A stretch of DNA of 64,000 bases from an uncultured Helicobacter sp. GTDB lineage: Bacteria > Campylobacterota > Campylobacteria > Campylobacterales > Helicobacteraceae. The translations under genes and the position numbers were made by a program. Under the pieces are notes generated by a model. It was not told where the DNA came from and made no database searches. It worked only from the letters and a program-made list of their open reading frames with translations. This document shows, one piece after another, positions 1-8,960 of the stretch; position 1 is the stretch's first letter, and every line of letters starts with the position of its first letter. The DNA lies in assembly GCA_944326445.1 (NCBI GenBank), contig CALVDZ010000003.1, forward strand, positions 151,115-215,114, in the 5' to 3' direction.

Positions 1-17
1 TTCTGTAAGGAGGAAAT

Positions 18-2804
18 ATGCAAGCAAATGTAAGTCGTCGGAGTTTTATAAAAAGTGCAGCCATTGCCTCAGCTGCGTCAGCTGCGGGACTAGGCGTGCC
101 AAGCACGCTCCTAGCAGAATCTAGCACCGCCCAAAAGTCTTGGAAATGGGATAAGAGCGTGTGTAGATTCTGTGGGACGGGGTGCGGGATAATGGTCGCC
201 ACCAAAGACGGGCAAATAGTCGCAGTCAAGGGAGATCCAGAAGCACCCGTAAATCGTGGTATCAACTGTATTAAGGGATATTTTTGTGCAAAGATTATGT
301 ATGGGCAAGATCGCCTCACGCAGCCACTTTTGCGTGTGAATGCAAAGGGTGAATTTGATAAGAAAGGGAAGTTTGCTCCTGTGAGTTGGAAACGGGCTTT
401 TGATGAGATGGAAAAGCAGTTTAAAAAAGCCTATGAGGAGATAGGACCGACAGGCGTGGCGATTTTGGGCAGTGGGCAATACACGATCCAAGAGGGCTAT
501 GCCTCGGCAAAGCTTATGAAAGCTGGCTTTCGCTCAAACAACATCGATCCTAACGCGCGGCATTGTATGGCGAGTGCGGTGGTGGGCTTTATGCAAACCT
601 TTGGTGTCGATGAGCCAGCGGGCTGCTATGATGATATTGAGCTCACCGATACGATTGTTACTTGGGGCGCGAATATGGCGGAGATGCACCCGATTTTGTG
701 GAGTCGCGTAACCGATAGGAAGCTCTCCAACTCCAACAAAGTAAAGATTGTCAATCTCTCAACCTTTACCAACAGGACTTCAGATATCGCGGATATCGAG
801 ATTATTTTCAAACCCCAAACCGATTTGGCGATTTGGAACTTCATCGCACGCGAGATCGTGTATAACAAACCAGAATCTATCGACAAAGAATTTGTCAAAA
901 ACTACTGCACCTTTAGCACCGGATATGTCAATATCGGCTATGGTATGCGCGATAATCCCGAGCACAAGAGCTTCGCACCTCAAGAAAGAGAGATCGTGGC
1001 AAAGCAAGTGAGCAAAGTGCTCAGCGAGAATGAGGGCATCACGCTGCAATATTTGGGCTTAAAAGCCGGCGATACACTCACTAACGACAGGGCAAAGGAA
1101 GCCGATGCGCATTGGGAGATTGGTTTTGAGGACTTTAAAAAAGCCCTAGAGCCATACACGCTTGATTTTGTCGCGACACTTGCTAAGGGCGATGAGTCCG
1201 AAAGCCTCGATTCTTTTAAGGCTAAACTTCAGCAGCTCGCTGATTACTACACACAAAAAGATCGCAAGGTTGTGAGCTTTTGGACGATGGGCTTTAACCA
1301 ACACCAAAGGGGCACTTGGGTCAATGAGCAAAGCTATATGGTGCATATGCTCCTTGGCAAACAAGCCAAGCCCGGCAATGGCGCGTTTTCACTCACAGGG
1401 CAGCCTAGTGCGTGTGGGACAGCGCGTGAGGTGGGGACATTTTGCCACAGATTGCCCGCGGATATGGTGGTGGCAAATCCAAAGCACCGAGAGATCTCTG
1501 AAAAAATATGGAATCTCCCCGCCGGCACACTCAATGGCAAGCCCGGCTATGCGTATCTGGACATTATGCGCGCACTAGAGGATCAAAAGGTGAAATGGGT
1601 GTGGGTGCAGGTTAATAACCCGTGGCAAAACACTGCAAACGCTAACCATTGGGTAAAAGCCGCTAGGGAGCTTGATAACTTCATCGTGGTGAGCGATAGC
1701 TATCCGGGGATTAGTGCCAAAGTCGCGGATTTGATCCTGCCCTCTGCGATGATTTATGAAAAATGGGGTGCGTATGGCAACGCCGAGCGGCGCACGCAGC
1801 ATTGGAAGCAGCAAGTCCTCCCGCAGGGCAACGCGATGAGCGATACTTGGCAGGTGCTAGAGTTTGCCAAACGATTCACGCTCAAAGAAGTGTGGGGCAA
1901 GGACTATGAGGCGTTGGGGCTAAAGAGTGTGCTAGCTGAATCTAAGGCGTTTGGCTATAGCGAAGATTCTACGCTCTTTGAGGTGCTCTTTGCTAATGAA
2001 AGGGCTAAGAAATTTAGCACCAAAGACGCGATGCTAAATAACCAACTAAACTCCGAAGTTTTTGGCGATACGCGCAAAGTCGTGGGCAGCGATGATACAG
2101 TCTTTGAGGGCTATGGATTCTTTGTGCAAAAGTATTTGTGGGAAGAATACCGACTTTTTGGGCTTGGACACGGACACGATTTGGCGGAGTTTGATGTGTA
2201 TCATAAGGTGCGTGGATTGCGCTGGCCTGTAGTCGATGGCAAAGAGACGCAATGGCGATTTAACGCTAAATACGATCCATACGCGCGCAAATACGGCGAG
2301 GGCAAGGAATTTGCCTTCTATGGCAATAAAGAAGCCGCGCTTTTGCAAGGCGATTTGAGTAAGCCCGGCAGTGAGAAAAAGCCCATCAAAAATAGGGCAA
2401 AGATTTTCTTCCGTCCGTATATGGATCCCTGCGAGATGCCAGATTCTGACTATCCTTTGTGGCTCTCAACTGGCAGGGTTTTGGAGCATTGGCATAGCGG
2501 GACGATGACGATGAGGGTGCCAGAGCTATTCCGCGCTGTGCCAGAAGCACTGTGCTATATGAATGAATCTGATGCGAAAGAGCAGGGCTTTAAAGCCGGG
2601 GATCATATATGGGTAGAATCTCGCAGGGGCAAGGTAAAGGCGCGTGTGGATATCAATGGCAGAAACCGCCCGCCAAAGGGCTTGGTGTATGTGCCTTGGT
2701 TTGATGAAAATGTCTATATCAATAAAGTATGCCTTGATGCGACTTGTCCGCTCTCTAAACAGACGGATTTTAAAAAATGCGCCGTGAAGGTGTATAAGGC
2801 ATAA
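18..2804 (+). CDS. napA: Periplasmic nitrate reductase catalytic subunit NapA
   Basis: This protein reduces nitrate to nitrite in the periplasm using a bis-MGD molybdenum cofactor and one [4Fe-4S] cluster. A twin-arginine signal (S-R-R-S-F-I-K, residues 6-12) exports it folded. The cluster cysteines sit in C49-x2-C52-x3-C56 with the fourth about 28 residues later, and the molybdenum-ligand cysteine is in the RHCMAS stretch near residue 182. The 928-residue length is usual for epsilonproteobacterial NapA. The ATG follows an ideal AAGGAGG by six bases. It opens the nap operon, with napG five bases downstream. MobA and MoaA, which make its cofactor, are encoded near 55-57 kb. Confidence 0.98.
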   Translation: MQANVSRRSFIKSAAIASAASAAGLGVPSTLLAESSTAQKSWKWDKSVCRFCGTGCGIMVATKDGQIVAVKGDPEAPVNRGINCIKGYFCAKIMYGQDRLTQPLLRVNAKGEFDKKGKFAPVSWKRAFDEMEKQFKKAYEEIGPTGVAILGSGQYTIQEGYASAKLMKAGFRSNNIDPNARHCMASAVVGFMQTFGVDEPAGCYDDIELTDTIVTWGANMAEMHPILWSRVTDRKLSNSNKVKIVNLSTFTNRTSDIADIEIIFKPQTDLAIWNFIAREIVYNKPESIDKEFVKNYCTFSTGYVNIGYGMRDNPEHKSFAPQEREIVAKQVSKVLSENEGITLQYLGLKAGDTLTNDRAKEADAHWEIGFEDFKKALEPYTLDFVATLAKGDESESLDSFKAKLQQLADYYTQKDRKVVSFWTMGFNQHQRGTWVNEQSYMVHMLLGKQAKPGNGAFSLTGQPSACGTAREVGTFCHRLPADMVVANPKHREISEKIWNLPAGTLNGKPGYAYLDIMRALEDQKVKWVWVQVNNPWQNTANANHWVKAARELDNFIVVSDSYPGISAKVADLILPSAMIYEKWGAYGNAERRTQHWKQQVLPQGNAMSDTWQVLEFAKRFTLKEVWGKDYEALGLKSVLAESKAFGYSEDSTLFEVLFANERAKKFSTKDAMLNNQLNSEVFGDTRKVVGSDDTVFEGYGFFVQKYLWEEYRLFGLGHGHDLAEFDVYHKVRGLRWPVVDGKETQWRFNAKYDPYARKYGEGKEFAFYGNKEAALLQGDLSKPGSEKKPIKNRAKIFFRPYMDPCEMPDSDYPLWLSTGRVLEHWHSGTMTMRVPELFRAVPEALCYMNESDAKEQGFKAGDHIWVESRRGKVKARVDINGRNRPPKGLVYVPWFDENVYINKVCLDATCPLSKQTDFKKCAVKVYKA

Positions 2805-2808
2805 TCCT

Positions 2809-3555
2809 ATGGATTTGCAACGCAGAAAGGCAATCGGCTCTATCCTGCAGGCTATGGGGCTTGCGGCTGTGGGTGGATTGGTATGGGGCGCGTATGTCCT
2901 AGAAGCCAAATCCAATCCCCTATGGCTCTATCCTCCGGGAGCGCGAGAGAATTTTGTCAATACCTGCATTAAATGTGGGCTTTGCGTGGAGGCGTGCCCA
3001 TACTACACGCTTAGGCTTACACAAGATGGATTGAAGGGCTTGCCGGTGTTTGTGCCGCGTGAGATTCCGTGCTTTATGTGTGAGGATATACCCTGCGTTA
3101 CTGCCTGCCCTACTGATGCACTTGATGAGAATCTCGTGAGCACAGAGGGCGCGCTAGATATCACAAAAGCGCGTATGGGCGTGGCGGTGGTGGATACACT
3201 CAATTGTATCGCGTATGCGGGGATTCAGTGTGATGCGTGCTATCGCGCTTGTCCTTTGATAGATAGGGCGATTTATCTAGAATACAAGTCTAACGAGCGC
3301 ACTGGCAAGCATTCTATGATATTGCCTATGGTGGCAAATGATGTCTGCACTGGGTGTGGCAAATGCGAAAAGGCTTGTGTGACAGAGCTCGCCTCCATTA
3401 GGGTGCTGCCTAGAGATTCTCTCCTAGGCAAAATGGGGACAAACTATGTCAAAGGCTGGGAAGAGCGCGATGAGCAGCGCCTAGAATCTGCCCCTATACG
3501 CAAGCTACAAGGAGATAAAAAGCAGAGCTTAGAATATCTCAATGGAGAGTTATGA
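2809..3555 (+). CDS. napG: Ferredoxin-type quinol dehydrogenase subunit NapG
   Basis: NapG is a periplasm-facing iron-sulfur protein that with NapH takes electrons from menaquinol and passes them to NapB or NapA. The N-terminus has a twin-arginine stretch (QRRKAIG) followed by a hydrophobic segment. Four cysteine groups of the C-x2-C-x2-C-x3-C type or close variants are visible (CIKCGLCVEACP, CFMCEDIPCVTACP, the CDACYRACP region, CTGCGKCEKAC), matching four [4Fe-4S] clusters. It overlaps napH by four bases, so the two are translationally coupled. No napC is present, as is usual in this phylum. Confidence 0.96.
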   Translation: MDLQRRKAIGSILQAMGLAAVGGLVWGAYVLEAKSNPLWLYPPGARENFVNTCIKCGLCVEACPYYTLRLTQDGLKGLPVFVPREIPCFMCEDIPCVTACPTDALDENLVSTEGALDITKARMGVAVVDTLNCIAYAGIQCDACYRACPLIDRAIYLEYKSNERTGKHSMILPMVANDVCTGCGKCEKACVTELASIRVLPRDSLLGKMGTNYVKGWEERDEQRLESAPIRKLQGDKKQSLEYLNGEL

Positions 3556-4475
3556 TGTGGCTAAGAAAACACAGATTTTTGCTCCTGCGCCGATTCACAC
3601 AGATTGGAATCTTGGCATTGTTTTTTGTGGCAAACTGCTCTTTTGTCTTTATCGATGGCACGAGGCATTTTGTAGCACAGGGCGATATCAGCTCACTCAC
3701 TAGCGGGGAGAGAAACCTCGCTATCGCACAAAGCAAACACGAGGTTTTGCCCTTTAAGATTCTAGAGGGCGATTTGAGCGGTTCTAAGGTTTTAGAATCT
3801 ATCCCTATGAGCGATCCGCTAGCATTTTTGCAGATTTTCCTCGCTGGCGGGGCGATGAGTATGGATTTGCTACTTGGTGTGCTCGTGGTAGTCGTGGTGT
3901 ATGGCGTGTTTTTGGGGCGTGGGTATTGTGCGTTTGTCTGCCCTATCAATATGGTGAGCGATTTGGCAAACTTCTTGCGCAGGAAGCTTGGGATTGGAAA
4001 TGTGCGCTTTTTAGCCATCTCACGCAGGGCGAAGTTTGGCGTGCTGTTTTTAAGTCTTTTGCTTTCACTTGTCTTTGGCGTGTTGGCGTGGGAGGCTATC
4101 AGCCCTATTTCTATGTTGCATCGTGGCGTTGTGTTTGGTATGGGTGCGGGATTTTTTGGAATCTTGTGCGTGTTTTTGCTCGATTTGTTTGTGCTCAAAA
4201 ATGGGTTTTGTGGGCATTTATGCCCGCTAGGAGCGACATATAGCCTTATTGGTGCAAAAGCTATGCTAAAGGTTGCGCACAATGTGCAAAATTGCACCAA
4301 ATGTATGGAGTGCGTGAGAATCTGCCCCGAGAATCAAGTCCTGCATATGGTGGGCAAACATAGCGCGAGCGTGGCGGATATGGCGTGCATCAAGTGCGGT
4401 CGTTGTATCGAAGTGTGCGATGATGACGCACTAAGCTTTAGTCTATTACATTATCAAAAAGGAGAGAAAAGATGA
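3552..4475 (+). CDS. napH: Membrane quinol dehydrogenase subunit NapH
   Basis: NapH is the integral membrane partner of NapG and oxidises menaquinol. Several hydrophobic segments are visible (residues about 12-30, 95-120, 160-180, 195-215). The family's C-x3-CP motifs appear as CAFVCP and CGHLCP, and two C-terminal ferredoxin motifs as CTKCMECVRICP and CIKCGRCIEVC. It overlaps napG at its start and napB at its end by four bases each (ATGA junctions), so napG, napH and napB are tightly coupled. Confidence 0.96.
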   Translation: MMWLRKHRFLLLRRFTQIGILALFFVANCSFVFIDGTRHFVAQGDISSLTSGERNLAIAQSKHEVLPFKILEGDLSGSKVLESIPMSDPLAFLQIFLAGGAMSMDLLLGVLVVVVVYGVFLGRGYCAFVCPINMVSDLANFLRRKLGIGNVRFLAISRRAKFGVLFLSLLLSLVFGVLAWEAISPISMLHRGVVFGMGAGFFGILCVFLLDLFVLKNGFCGHLCPLGATYSLIGAKAMLKVAHNVQNCTKCMECVRICPENQVLHMVGKHSASVADMACIKCGRCIEVCDDDALSFSLLHYQKGEKR

Positions 4476-5035
4476 GAACTTCATTAGTGTGGAAAGCCGT
4501 GATAGTGGCTTTGGGAATGGGCGTGTTGTTTGTGGGTTGTGGCGATAGCAAAGGTGAGAAGCAAGCAGAGAGCGCAAAGATGCAGGGCGTCGATGAGACG
4601 CAGCTAGGATTGCGCAGTGCGCCGCTTGAGGGCGAGAGCGTGAAGCTTGTGGATTATACATTTACTACCAAGGCAGCGGGCGAGAGCGAGAAAATAGAGC
4701 GATCTTTTGAGAATGCCCCGCCGCTTATCCCCCACGATATAGAGGGTATGCTCCCTATCACGCAGCAGGATAATATGTGCCTTAGCTGCCACGATAGGGA
4801 AGTGGCTGAAGGCGTGGGTGCGACGCCGGTGCCAGCATCGCATATCTATGATTTGCGCACGATGAAAAAGGCGGCAAGCAGCATAGCGGATGCGCGCTAT
4901 AACTGCACGCAATGCCACGTGCCACAAGCACAGACAAAACCGCTTGTAGAAAACACCTTTAGCCCCGAGTTTAGTGATCAGTCCCAAAAGCACCAATCCA
5001 ACTTGCTTGAGGTGCTCAACCAAGGGGTGAAATAA
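4472..5035 (+). CDS. napB: Dihaem cytochrome c NapB, lipoprotein-like N-terminus
   Basis: NapB is the small electron-transfer subunit that feeds NapA. Two haem c motifs (CLSCH and CTQCH) and the surrounding histidines match the dihaem family. The start ATG follows AAAGGAGAG. The leader is unusual: it ends L-F-V-G-C23-G-D, which looks like a lipobox followed by an acidic, charged linker, so this NapB may be tethered to a membrane rather than soluble. The -3 residue is Phe or Leu depending on alignment, so the lipobox is imperfect. The gene lies between napH and napL as in other Campylobacterota; napF, often found next to it in relatives, is missing. Confidence 0.95.
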   Translation: MRTSLVWKAVIVALGMGVLFVGCGDSKGEKQAESAKMQGVDETQLGLRSAPLEGESVKLVDYTFTTKAAGESEKIERSFENAPPLIPHDIEGMLPITQQDNMCLSCHDREVAEGVGATPVPASHIYDLRTMKKAASSIADARYNCTQCHVPQAQTKPLVENTFSPEFSDQSQKHQSNLLEVLNQGVK

Positions 5036-5037
5036 TC

Positions 5038-6018
5038 GTGAGGCTATTTGGGCTTTGTGTAGCTGTGTGGGTGGCGTGCGCGAGTGCGTATGCAGGTGTG
5101 CTGCCCTCACAGGTGCTTGATACACACGCCGAGGTTACCTCTATGCGGCAAAAGGGCGAAAATCTCTATGTTTCCACTTCACAGGGCGAAGTGCAAATCT
5201 ATGCGCTTGCAGGCGATGTGAATCTTAAACTGCGACTGGTGCGGCGCATAGAGCTGCCTAGCTATGAGGATTTGTTTGGATCATCGTTTCGCCCAAAGGT
5301 GTTTAATACCGATACCAACGCGCGCGGGGAAATCCTCATTATCGCTACAGGAGCAAACGGAAGCCGCAATCTGTATGTGTGCAAAGATGAGAATCTCGAG
5401 GTGCTATTAGAAAATATGAGTATCGCCAAGGCTTTGTGGGTGAGCCAAACCCAAGTGCTTGTGGCGTTGATGAGTCATGAGATTTTGCTTTTTAGCACAC
5501 AGGAGCGACGCGTGGTGTATCAGACTCAAATCACCCAAGCGAGCTTTAGCGATATGGCGTATAACTCGCGAGATTCTATCCTCTACACAAGTGGTGAATC
5601 TGGCGTGGTGTATGCGCTAGATTCTAAGAGTGGCGCGCTTGTGGGGCAGTATAATAGTATCAATAAGGATAAAGTCTTTACTATCAGCTTTGGAGGCGAT
5701 AGGCTCGTGGGGGCGGGGCAGGATAAGCGGCTTAGCATCTATACACTGCAAAATGGCAGTAGGCTTGTGGATGCTGCGATGGTGAAGTCGGAGTTTCTCA
5801 TCTATGCAGCGGGGATAGATGAGAGGGGCGAGTATATCGGCTATATGAGTGATGAAAATGGCTCTGTGCGAATCCTGCGCGCCAAAGACAAGAAGCCCAT
5901 CGCCACACTTGAGGGGATTTCTGGCGTTGTCAATAGCATTGTGTTTTACAAAACAAGCGTGCTTGTGAGCTGTGATGATAGCAAGATTTATGTATTTTCT
6001 TTACAAGGAGTGTTATGA
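5038..6018 (+). CDS. napL: Nap operon beta-propeller protein NapL
   Basis: NapL is a periplasmic WD40-like protein found only in epsilonproteobacterial nap operons; its exact role is unsettled. The sequence has a short signal peptide (cleavage likely near ASAYA, residues 14-18) followed by repeated beta-strand units of about 40 residues with GxxxxVYALD and SIYTLQ-like strand endings, consistent with a propeller. It starts with GTG two bases after napB and overlaps napD by four bases. Confidence 0.85.
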   Translation: MRLFGLCVAVWVACASAYAGVLPSQVLDTHAEVTSMRQKGENLYVSTSQGEVQIYALAGDVNLKLRLVRRIELPSYEDLFGSSFRPKVFNTDTNARGEILIIATGANGSRNLYVCKDENLEVLLENMSIAKALWVSQTQVLVALMSHEILLFSTQERRVVYQTQITQASFSDMAYNSRDSILYTSGESGVVYALDSKSGALVGQYNSINKDKVFTISFGGDRLVGAGQDKRLSIYTLQNGSRLVDAAMVKSEFLIYAAGIDERGEYIGYMSDENGSVRILRAKDKKPIATLEGISGVVNSIVFYKTSVLVSCDDSKIYVFSLQGVL

Positions 6019-6350
6019 ATATTTCAAGCATAATCGTGCGCGCTAAGCGCGAGGATTGGGAGAAGCTGCTAGAGGAGATTGGCGCGATAGAGTATAGCGA
6101 AGTCGCGCTAGAGGATAAGGCTAAGGGCGTCATCATCGCTACCATAGAAGCCCCCGATACGGGAGCAGATATACAATCGCTCAAGCAAATAAGCGCGCTA
6201 AATGGGGTGCTAAGCGCGGATATGCACCTAAGCTATATGCAGGATTTGGAGGAATGTAGGCTAGATATGAATGAAATCGCCGAGCTTATCGATACCAAGC
6301 CCATTGCGCAAATGAAGTATTCTGGAGATGTGAAGAATTTTTTGAAGTAA
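6015..6350 (+). CDS. napD: NapA maturation chaperone NapD
   Basis: NapD is a small cytoplasmic chaperone that binds the NapA Tat signal peptide and prevents premature export. At 111 residues with the opening NISSIIVRAK and a ferredoxin-like alternation of strands and helices, it fits the family; the C-terminal 25 residues are an extension. It closes the operon and its ATG overlaps the napL stop. Confidence 0.88.
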   Translation: MNISSIIVRAKREDWEKLLEEIGAIEYSEVALEDKAKGVIIATIEAPDTGADIQSLKQISALNGVLSADMHLSYMQDLEECRLDMNEIAELIDTKPIAQMKYSGDVKNFLK

Positions 6351-6362
6351 TGTTGGGATAGT

Positions 6363-6382
6363 CTTAGATTCTAAAATCTAAG
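6363..6382 (+). terminator. Hairpin between napD and marR
   Basis: A perfect 8-bp inverted repeat (CTTAGATT, loop CTAA, AATCTAAG) lies just after napD and before the 3' end of the convergent marR-like gene. There is no run of T on either side, so it is either a weak bidirectional terminator or another instance of the AGATTCT word that is common between genes here. Confidence 0.35.
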
Positions 6383-6422
6383 ATTCTGCAGTGTCGTTGT
6401 GTCAAAAGGCGGTGTGGGAATC

Positions 6423-6866
6423 CTAGTCGTGGGAGCAGTGGCAGATTTTGCTGCTAGATTGGTAAAGCTTCACAAGGAGTTTGTGCAAGGTGGCGAACTC
6501 CTCATCGCTAAGTGCGTTTAGGAGACTTCGCTCGCATTGGAGTGTCGCAGCAAAGATCGTTTTGGCTTGTTTTTTGCCCTCTTCTGTGATGATGATGAGG
6601 TTTTCTTTGCGATTAGTGGGGTTTTTGCGCCGCTCTAGCAAGCCTTTAGATTCTAAGCTGTCTATCAAAAAGCGCGTGGTGTTTTTGTCGATTTCCATAA
6701 TGTTAGCAATCTCTGTCTGCGAGAGCTGCGTGTCCATCGCGATGAAGAGTATGCCAACCTCCCTGCCATCGCTAAAGCCAAATTGCGTCGCAATCATCTG
6801 TTTAAAGTGATTTTTTGTGATAAACACGAGCTTTTGACAGAGAAAAAAAATCGATTCTTCAAACAT
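6423..6866 (-). CDS. MarR family transcriptional regulator
   Basis: This 147-residue protein has the MarR winged-helix layout: an N-terminal dimer helix, a helix-turn-helix in LSQTEIANIMEIDKNTTRFLIDSLESKGL (about residues 48-76), and a wing with the R-x-x-x-P-x-x-R-R/K pattern (ERRKNPTNRKE), then C-terminal dimer helices. The last residues carry C-x-C-x-H (CHCSHD), which could bind metal or sense redox; that is inference. It is convergent with nap and divergent from the switched methyltransferase gene. Its promoter region holds an inverted repeat that suits autoregulation. The ligand is unknown. Confidence 0.88.
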   Translation of the reverse strand: MFEESIFFLCQKLVFITKNHFKQMIATQFGFSDGREVGILFIAMDTQLSQTEIANIMEIDKNTTRFLIDSLESKGLLERRKNPTNRKENLIIITEEGKKQAKTIFAATLQCERSLLNALSDEEFATLHKLLVKLYQSSSKICHCSHD

Positions 6867-6886
6867 CTTCTATAATCCTTTTTTGT

Positions 6887-6930
6887 GATAGTAATGCAAA
6901 ATGTTAGTATAAAAATGTTATTTTACTATC
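6887..6930 (-). promoter_or_regulatory. Likely MarR promoter and operator
   Basis: GATAGTAA at 6887-6894 and TTACTATC at 6923-6930 form an 8-bp inverted repeat with 28 bases between. On the minus strand a TATACT -10-like box lies between the arms, and AAAGGA precedes the marR ATG. A regulator bound across both arms would cover the promoter, suggesting autorepression. Confidence 0.45.
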
Positions 6931-7014
6931 CTATGCCGTAAAAATCAAGATTTGCTTTAGCTTACTTGTGAGATAATTGGCGGCTTTTGAAATCAGCCAA
7001 TGAAAGGAGTTGCC

Positions 7015-7970
7015 GTGTCGTTGAGCACAAAACAAAAAATAGCCTTGCTAGAATGGAAAATGAGAAACATATTTAGGAAGCCTTATTACGCCTTGGTGCG
7101 TAAGCCATACCGAAAGATGCAGCAGATATTTGGTCAGGTTGATTTTGTGCCTAGTGGGCATTATTATTCACCTATTGCTAATAATCTGGATGTGCAAGAG
7201 AGAATAGCAAATCTTAATTACGATCCAAATATGCTAAAAGGTATTGAGCTAAATACACAAAAGCAGCTTGGGCTTTTGCGTGCATTTTCTAAATTTTATG
7301 AGCAGATGCCTTTTACGCCAAAGGGTGAGCAGGGGCTGCGCTATCGGCTAGATAATGGATTCTTTGGGTATGGAGATGGGATTGTTTTGTATAGCTTTAT
7401 GCGCTATCTTGAGCCAAAAAATATTGTAGAAATTGGCAGTGGGTATTCCTCGGCACTTATGCATGATGTGAATGAGAGATTTTTTGTAGATCGGGGGGGG
7501 GGGTAAATATTACCCATATAGAGCCCTATCCAGATAGATTAAAATCCCTCCTAAAACCTCAAGATTTTTCAACACTGAATCTATACGAAAAAAGACTCCA
7601 AGAAGTCCCGCTAGATGTTTTTGATGTGTTAGGCCAAAACGATATTCTTTTTGTGGATTCCTCACATGTGTCTAAAATCAACTCTGATGTGAATAAAATC
7701 GTGTTTGAGATTTTGCCGCGGTTGCGTAGTGGTGTGTATGTGCATTTTCACGACATAGGTTATCCGTTTGAAAATCCAATACCTTGGCTTAGAGAAAAAA
7801 GAGGTTGGAATGAGGCGTATTTGGTTAGAAGCTTTTTGGCATACAATACTGCTTTTGAAATTGTGTTTTTTAACAACTATTTAGGGCAACTCTATAACGA
7901 GGAAGTGGCCAAAAATCTGCCTATGGCAAAGCATTATGCCGGTATATCTTTGTGGATTAGGAAGGTATAG
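7015..7970 (+). CDS. Methyltransferase-like protein, phase-variable, OFF in this sequence
   Basis: Two open segments (to 7506, and 7626-7970) belong to one gene interrupted at an 11-G tract (7493-7503). With 9 or 12 Gs the frame runs through as ...VNITHIEPYPDRL... into the downstream segment, giving 318 residues; with 11 Gs translation ends at TAA 7504-7506. The fold is that of a class I SAM-dependent methyltransferase: IVEIGSGYSSALM is glycine motif I, then ITHIEPYPDRL, DILFVDSSHV and YVHFHDIGYP. Such genes often modify surface glycans; the substrate is unknown. I chose GTG 7015 because AAAGGAG ends five bases before it; an ATG at 7000 lies upstream of that site. Confidence 0.8.
7493..7503 (+). 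repeat. Poly-G tract (11 G), phase-variation switch
   Basis: Eleven consecutive Gs lie within the coding frame of the methyltransferase-like gene. Long G tracts slip during replication in Helicobacter and Campylobacter. Frame arithmetic shows 11 is OFF, while 9 or 12 restores the full reading frame. Confidence 0.9.
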
Positions 7971-8254
7971 GCAGTGGCTAGATTCTGAATTTAGCTTGTC
8001 AAATACGGAGTTGCTAAATAAATGCGGAGCTTTGCCTCGTTTTGCTCACGATTGTATCATTTGGGTAGAAGTAGGTGGGGTGAGAGCAAAGCGCAAAATG
8101 CTCAAGTATCACTCACAGAATCTTGCTCGGGCTTTATCCTCAGACTTAATTCGGTTTGCATAAAATATCCTTGTGTTTGTGTTATTAATGAGGCATTATA
8201 GGCTTTATAAAACGCAAGGGTGGCTTGCGATTTATAATTATACAAAGAGGCAAA

Positions 8255-8587
8255 ATGATAAAGATACGACTTTCGCACCTAGAATCTATCAAAGACTTTT
8301 TTGTGGGACTAGGGGCATTGCTTGTGTTAGGATTTTTTGGCATTATGCCTGTGCTGCTTGTGTTAGCTTTCTTTTTCCCCTCACTTGAATCTTTAGCAGA
8401 GTATGTGGCTATGGGTGGTGCGCTAGTCGCGCTATCTGCCGTTTTGGTAGTCGCTTTATTTTATCTTTGTTTGCCTATGTTTTTGCTATCTTATGTGCCT
8501 TGTAAGATTGTGCAAGGGATTTTTAGTATTTTTGTAGAATTTATCAGTGATGAGGAATATGAGCGATACAAAGAAGACAAAACATAA
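8255..8587 (+). CDS. Small membrane protein, unknown function
   Basis: I do not recognise this protein. The 110 residues have two long hydrophobic segments (about residues 15-40 and 50-78) and an acidic C-terminus (SDEEYERYKED). The ATG at 8255 is preceded by AGAGG five bases upstream; an earlier TTG at 8225 has no such site. It is followed within 20 bases by a second small membrane protein. The sequence ATAAAACGCAAGGG upstream (about 8208) recurs upstream of the third gene of the group (about 8941), suggesting local duplication. Confidence 0.6.
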   Translation: MIKIRLSHLESIKDFFVGLGALLVLGFFGIMPVLLVLAFFFPSLESLAEYVAMGGALVALSAVLVVALFYLCLPMFLLSYVPCKIVQGIFSIFVEFISDEEYERYKEDKT

Positions 8588-8607
8588 CGAAGGTAAGAGG
8601 TGGCGTG

Positions 8608-8922
8608 ATGTTTCTTACAGATGGGATACTAGAATCTTATACGAGGGCGTTAAAGGTATTTTGGAGGGTGTTTGGTATCGGTGGTGGGATTGCTACGGTT
8701 GTGGCTTTGGGACTAGCGATATTTGGCGGATATAATGAACTCTTTGCCTATGTGGGCGGCGTGTGGCTGCTAGGTTTGCCTATTTGTGCTGTGCTTTCTT
8801 TGACTTTGTTTTATGGTATTGCTGTTGTTGGCATTGGTTTGGAGTTTGTGTGGGAGATTATGAGTTCGGCGTATTTGGGTATGCGTGATGCTCTCAAAGA
8901 GGCAAAGCGCAAAGAGGCTTAA
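8608..8922 (+). CDS. Small membrane protein, unknown function
   Basis: This 104-residue protein has two hydrophobic segments (about residues 22-43 and 51-80) and a charged C-terminal helix (MRDALKEAKRKEA). AGAGG lies seven bases before the ATG; a GTG three bases earlier is an alternative. It follows the previous small membrane gene at once and probably shares its transcript. Size and layout match that neighbour, but obvious sequence identity is low. Confidence 0.6.
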   Translation: MFLTDGILESYTRALKVFWRVFGIGGGIATVVALGLAIFGGYNELFAYVGGVWLLGLPICAVLSLTLFYGIAVVGIGLEFVWEIMSSAYLGMRDALKEAKRKEA

Positions 8923-8960
8923 AAAGGCAGTGGTGTTGGATAAAACGCAAGGGGTGTGCT

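Noticed and set aside
7936..8163. A 75-codon frame after the switched methyltransferase
   Set aside because: It overlaps the restored methyltransferase frame, has no ribosome binding site and no recognisable pattern.
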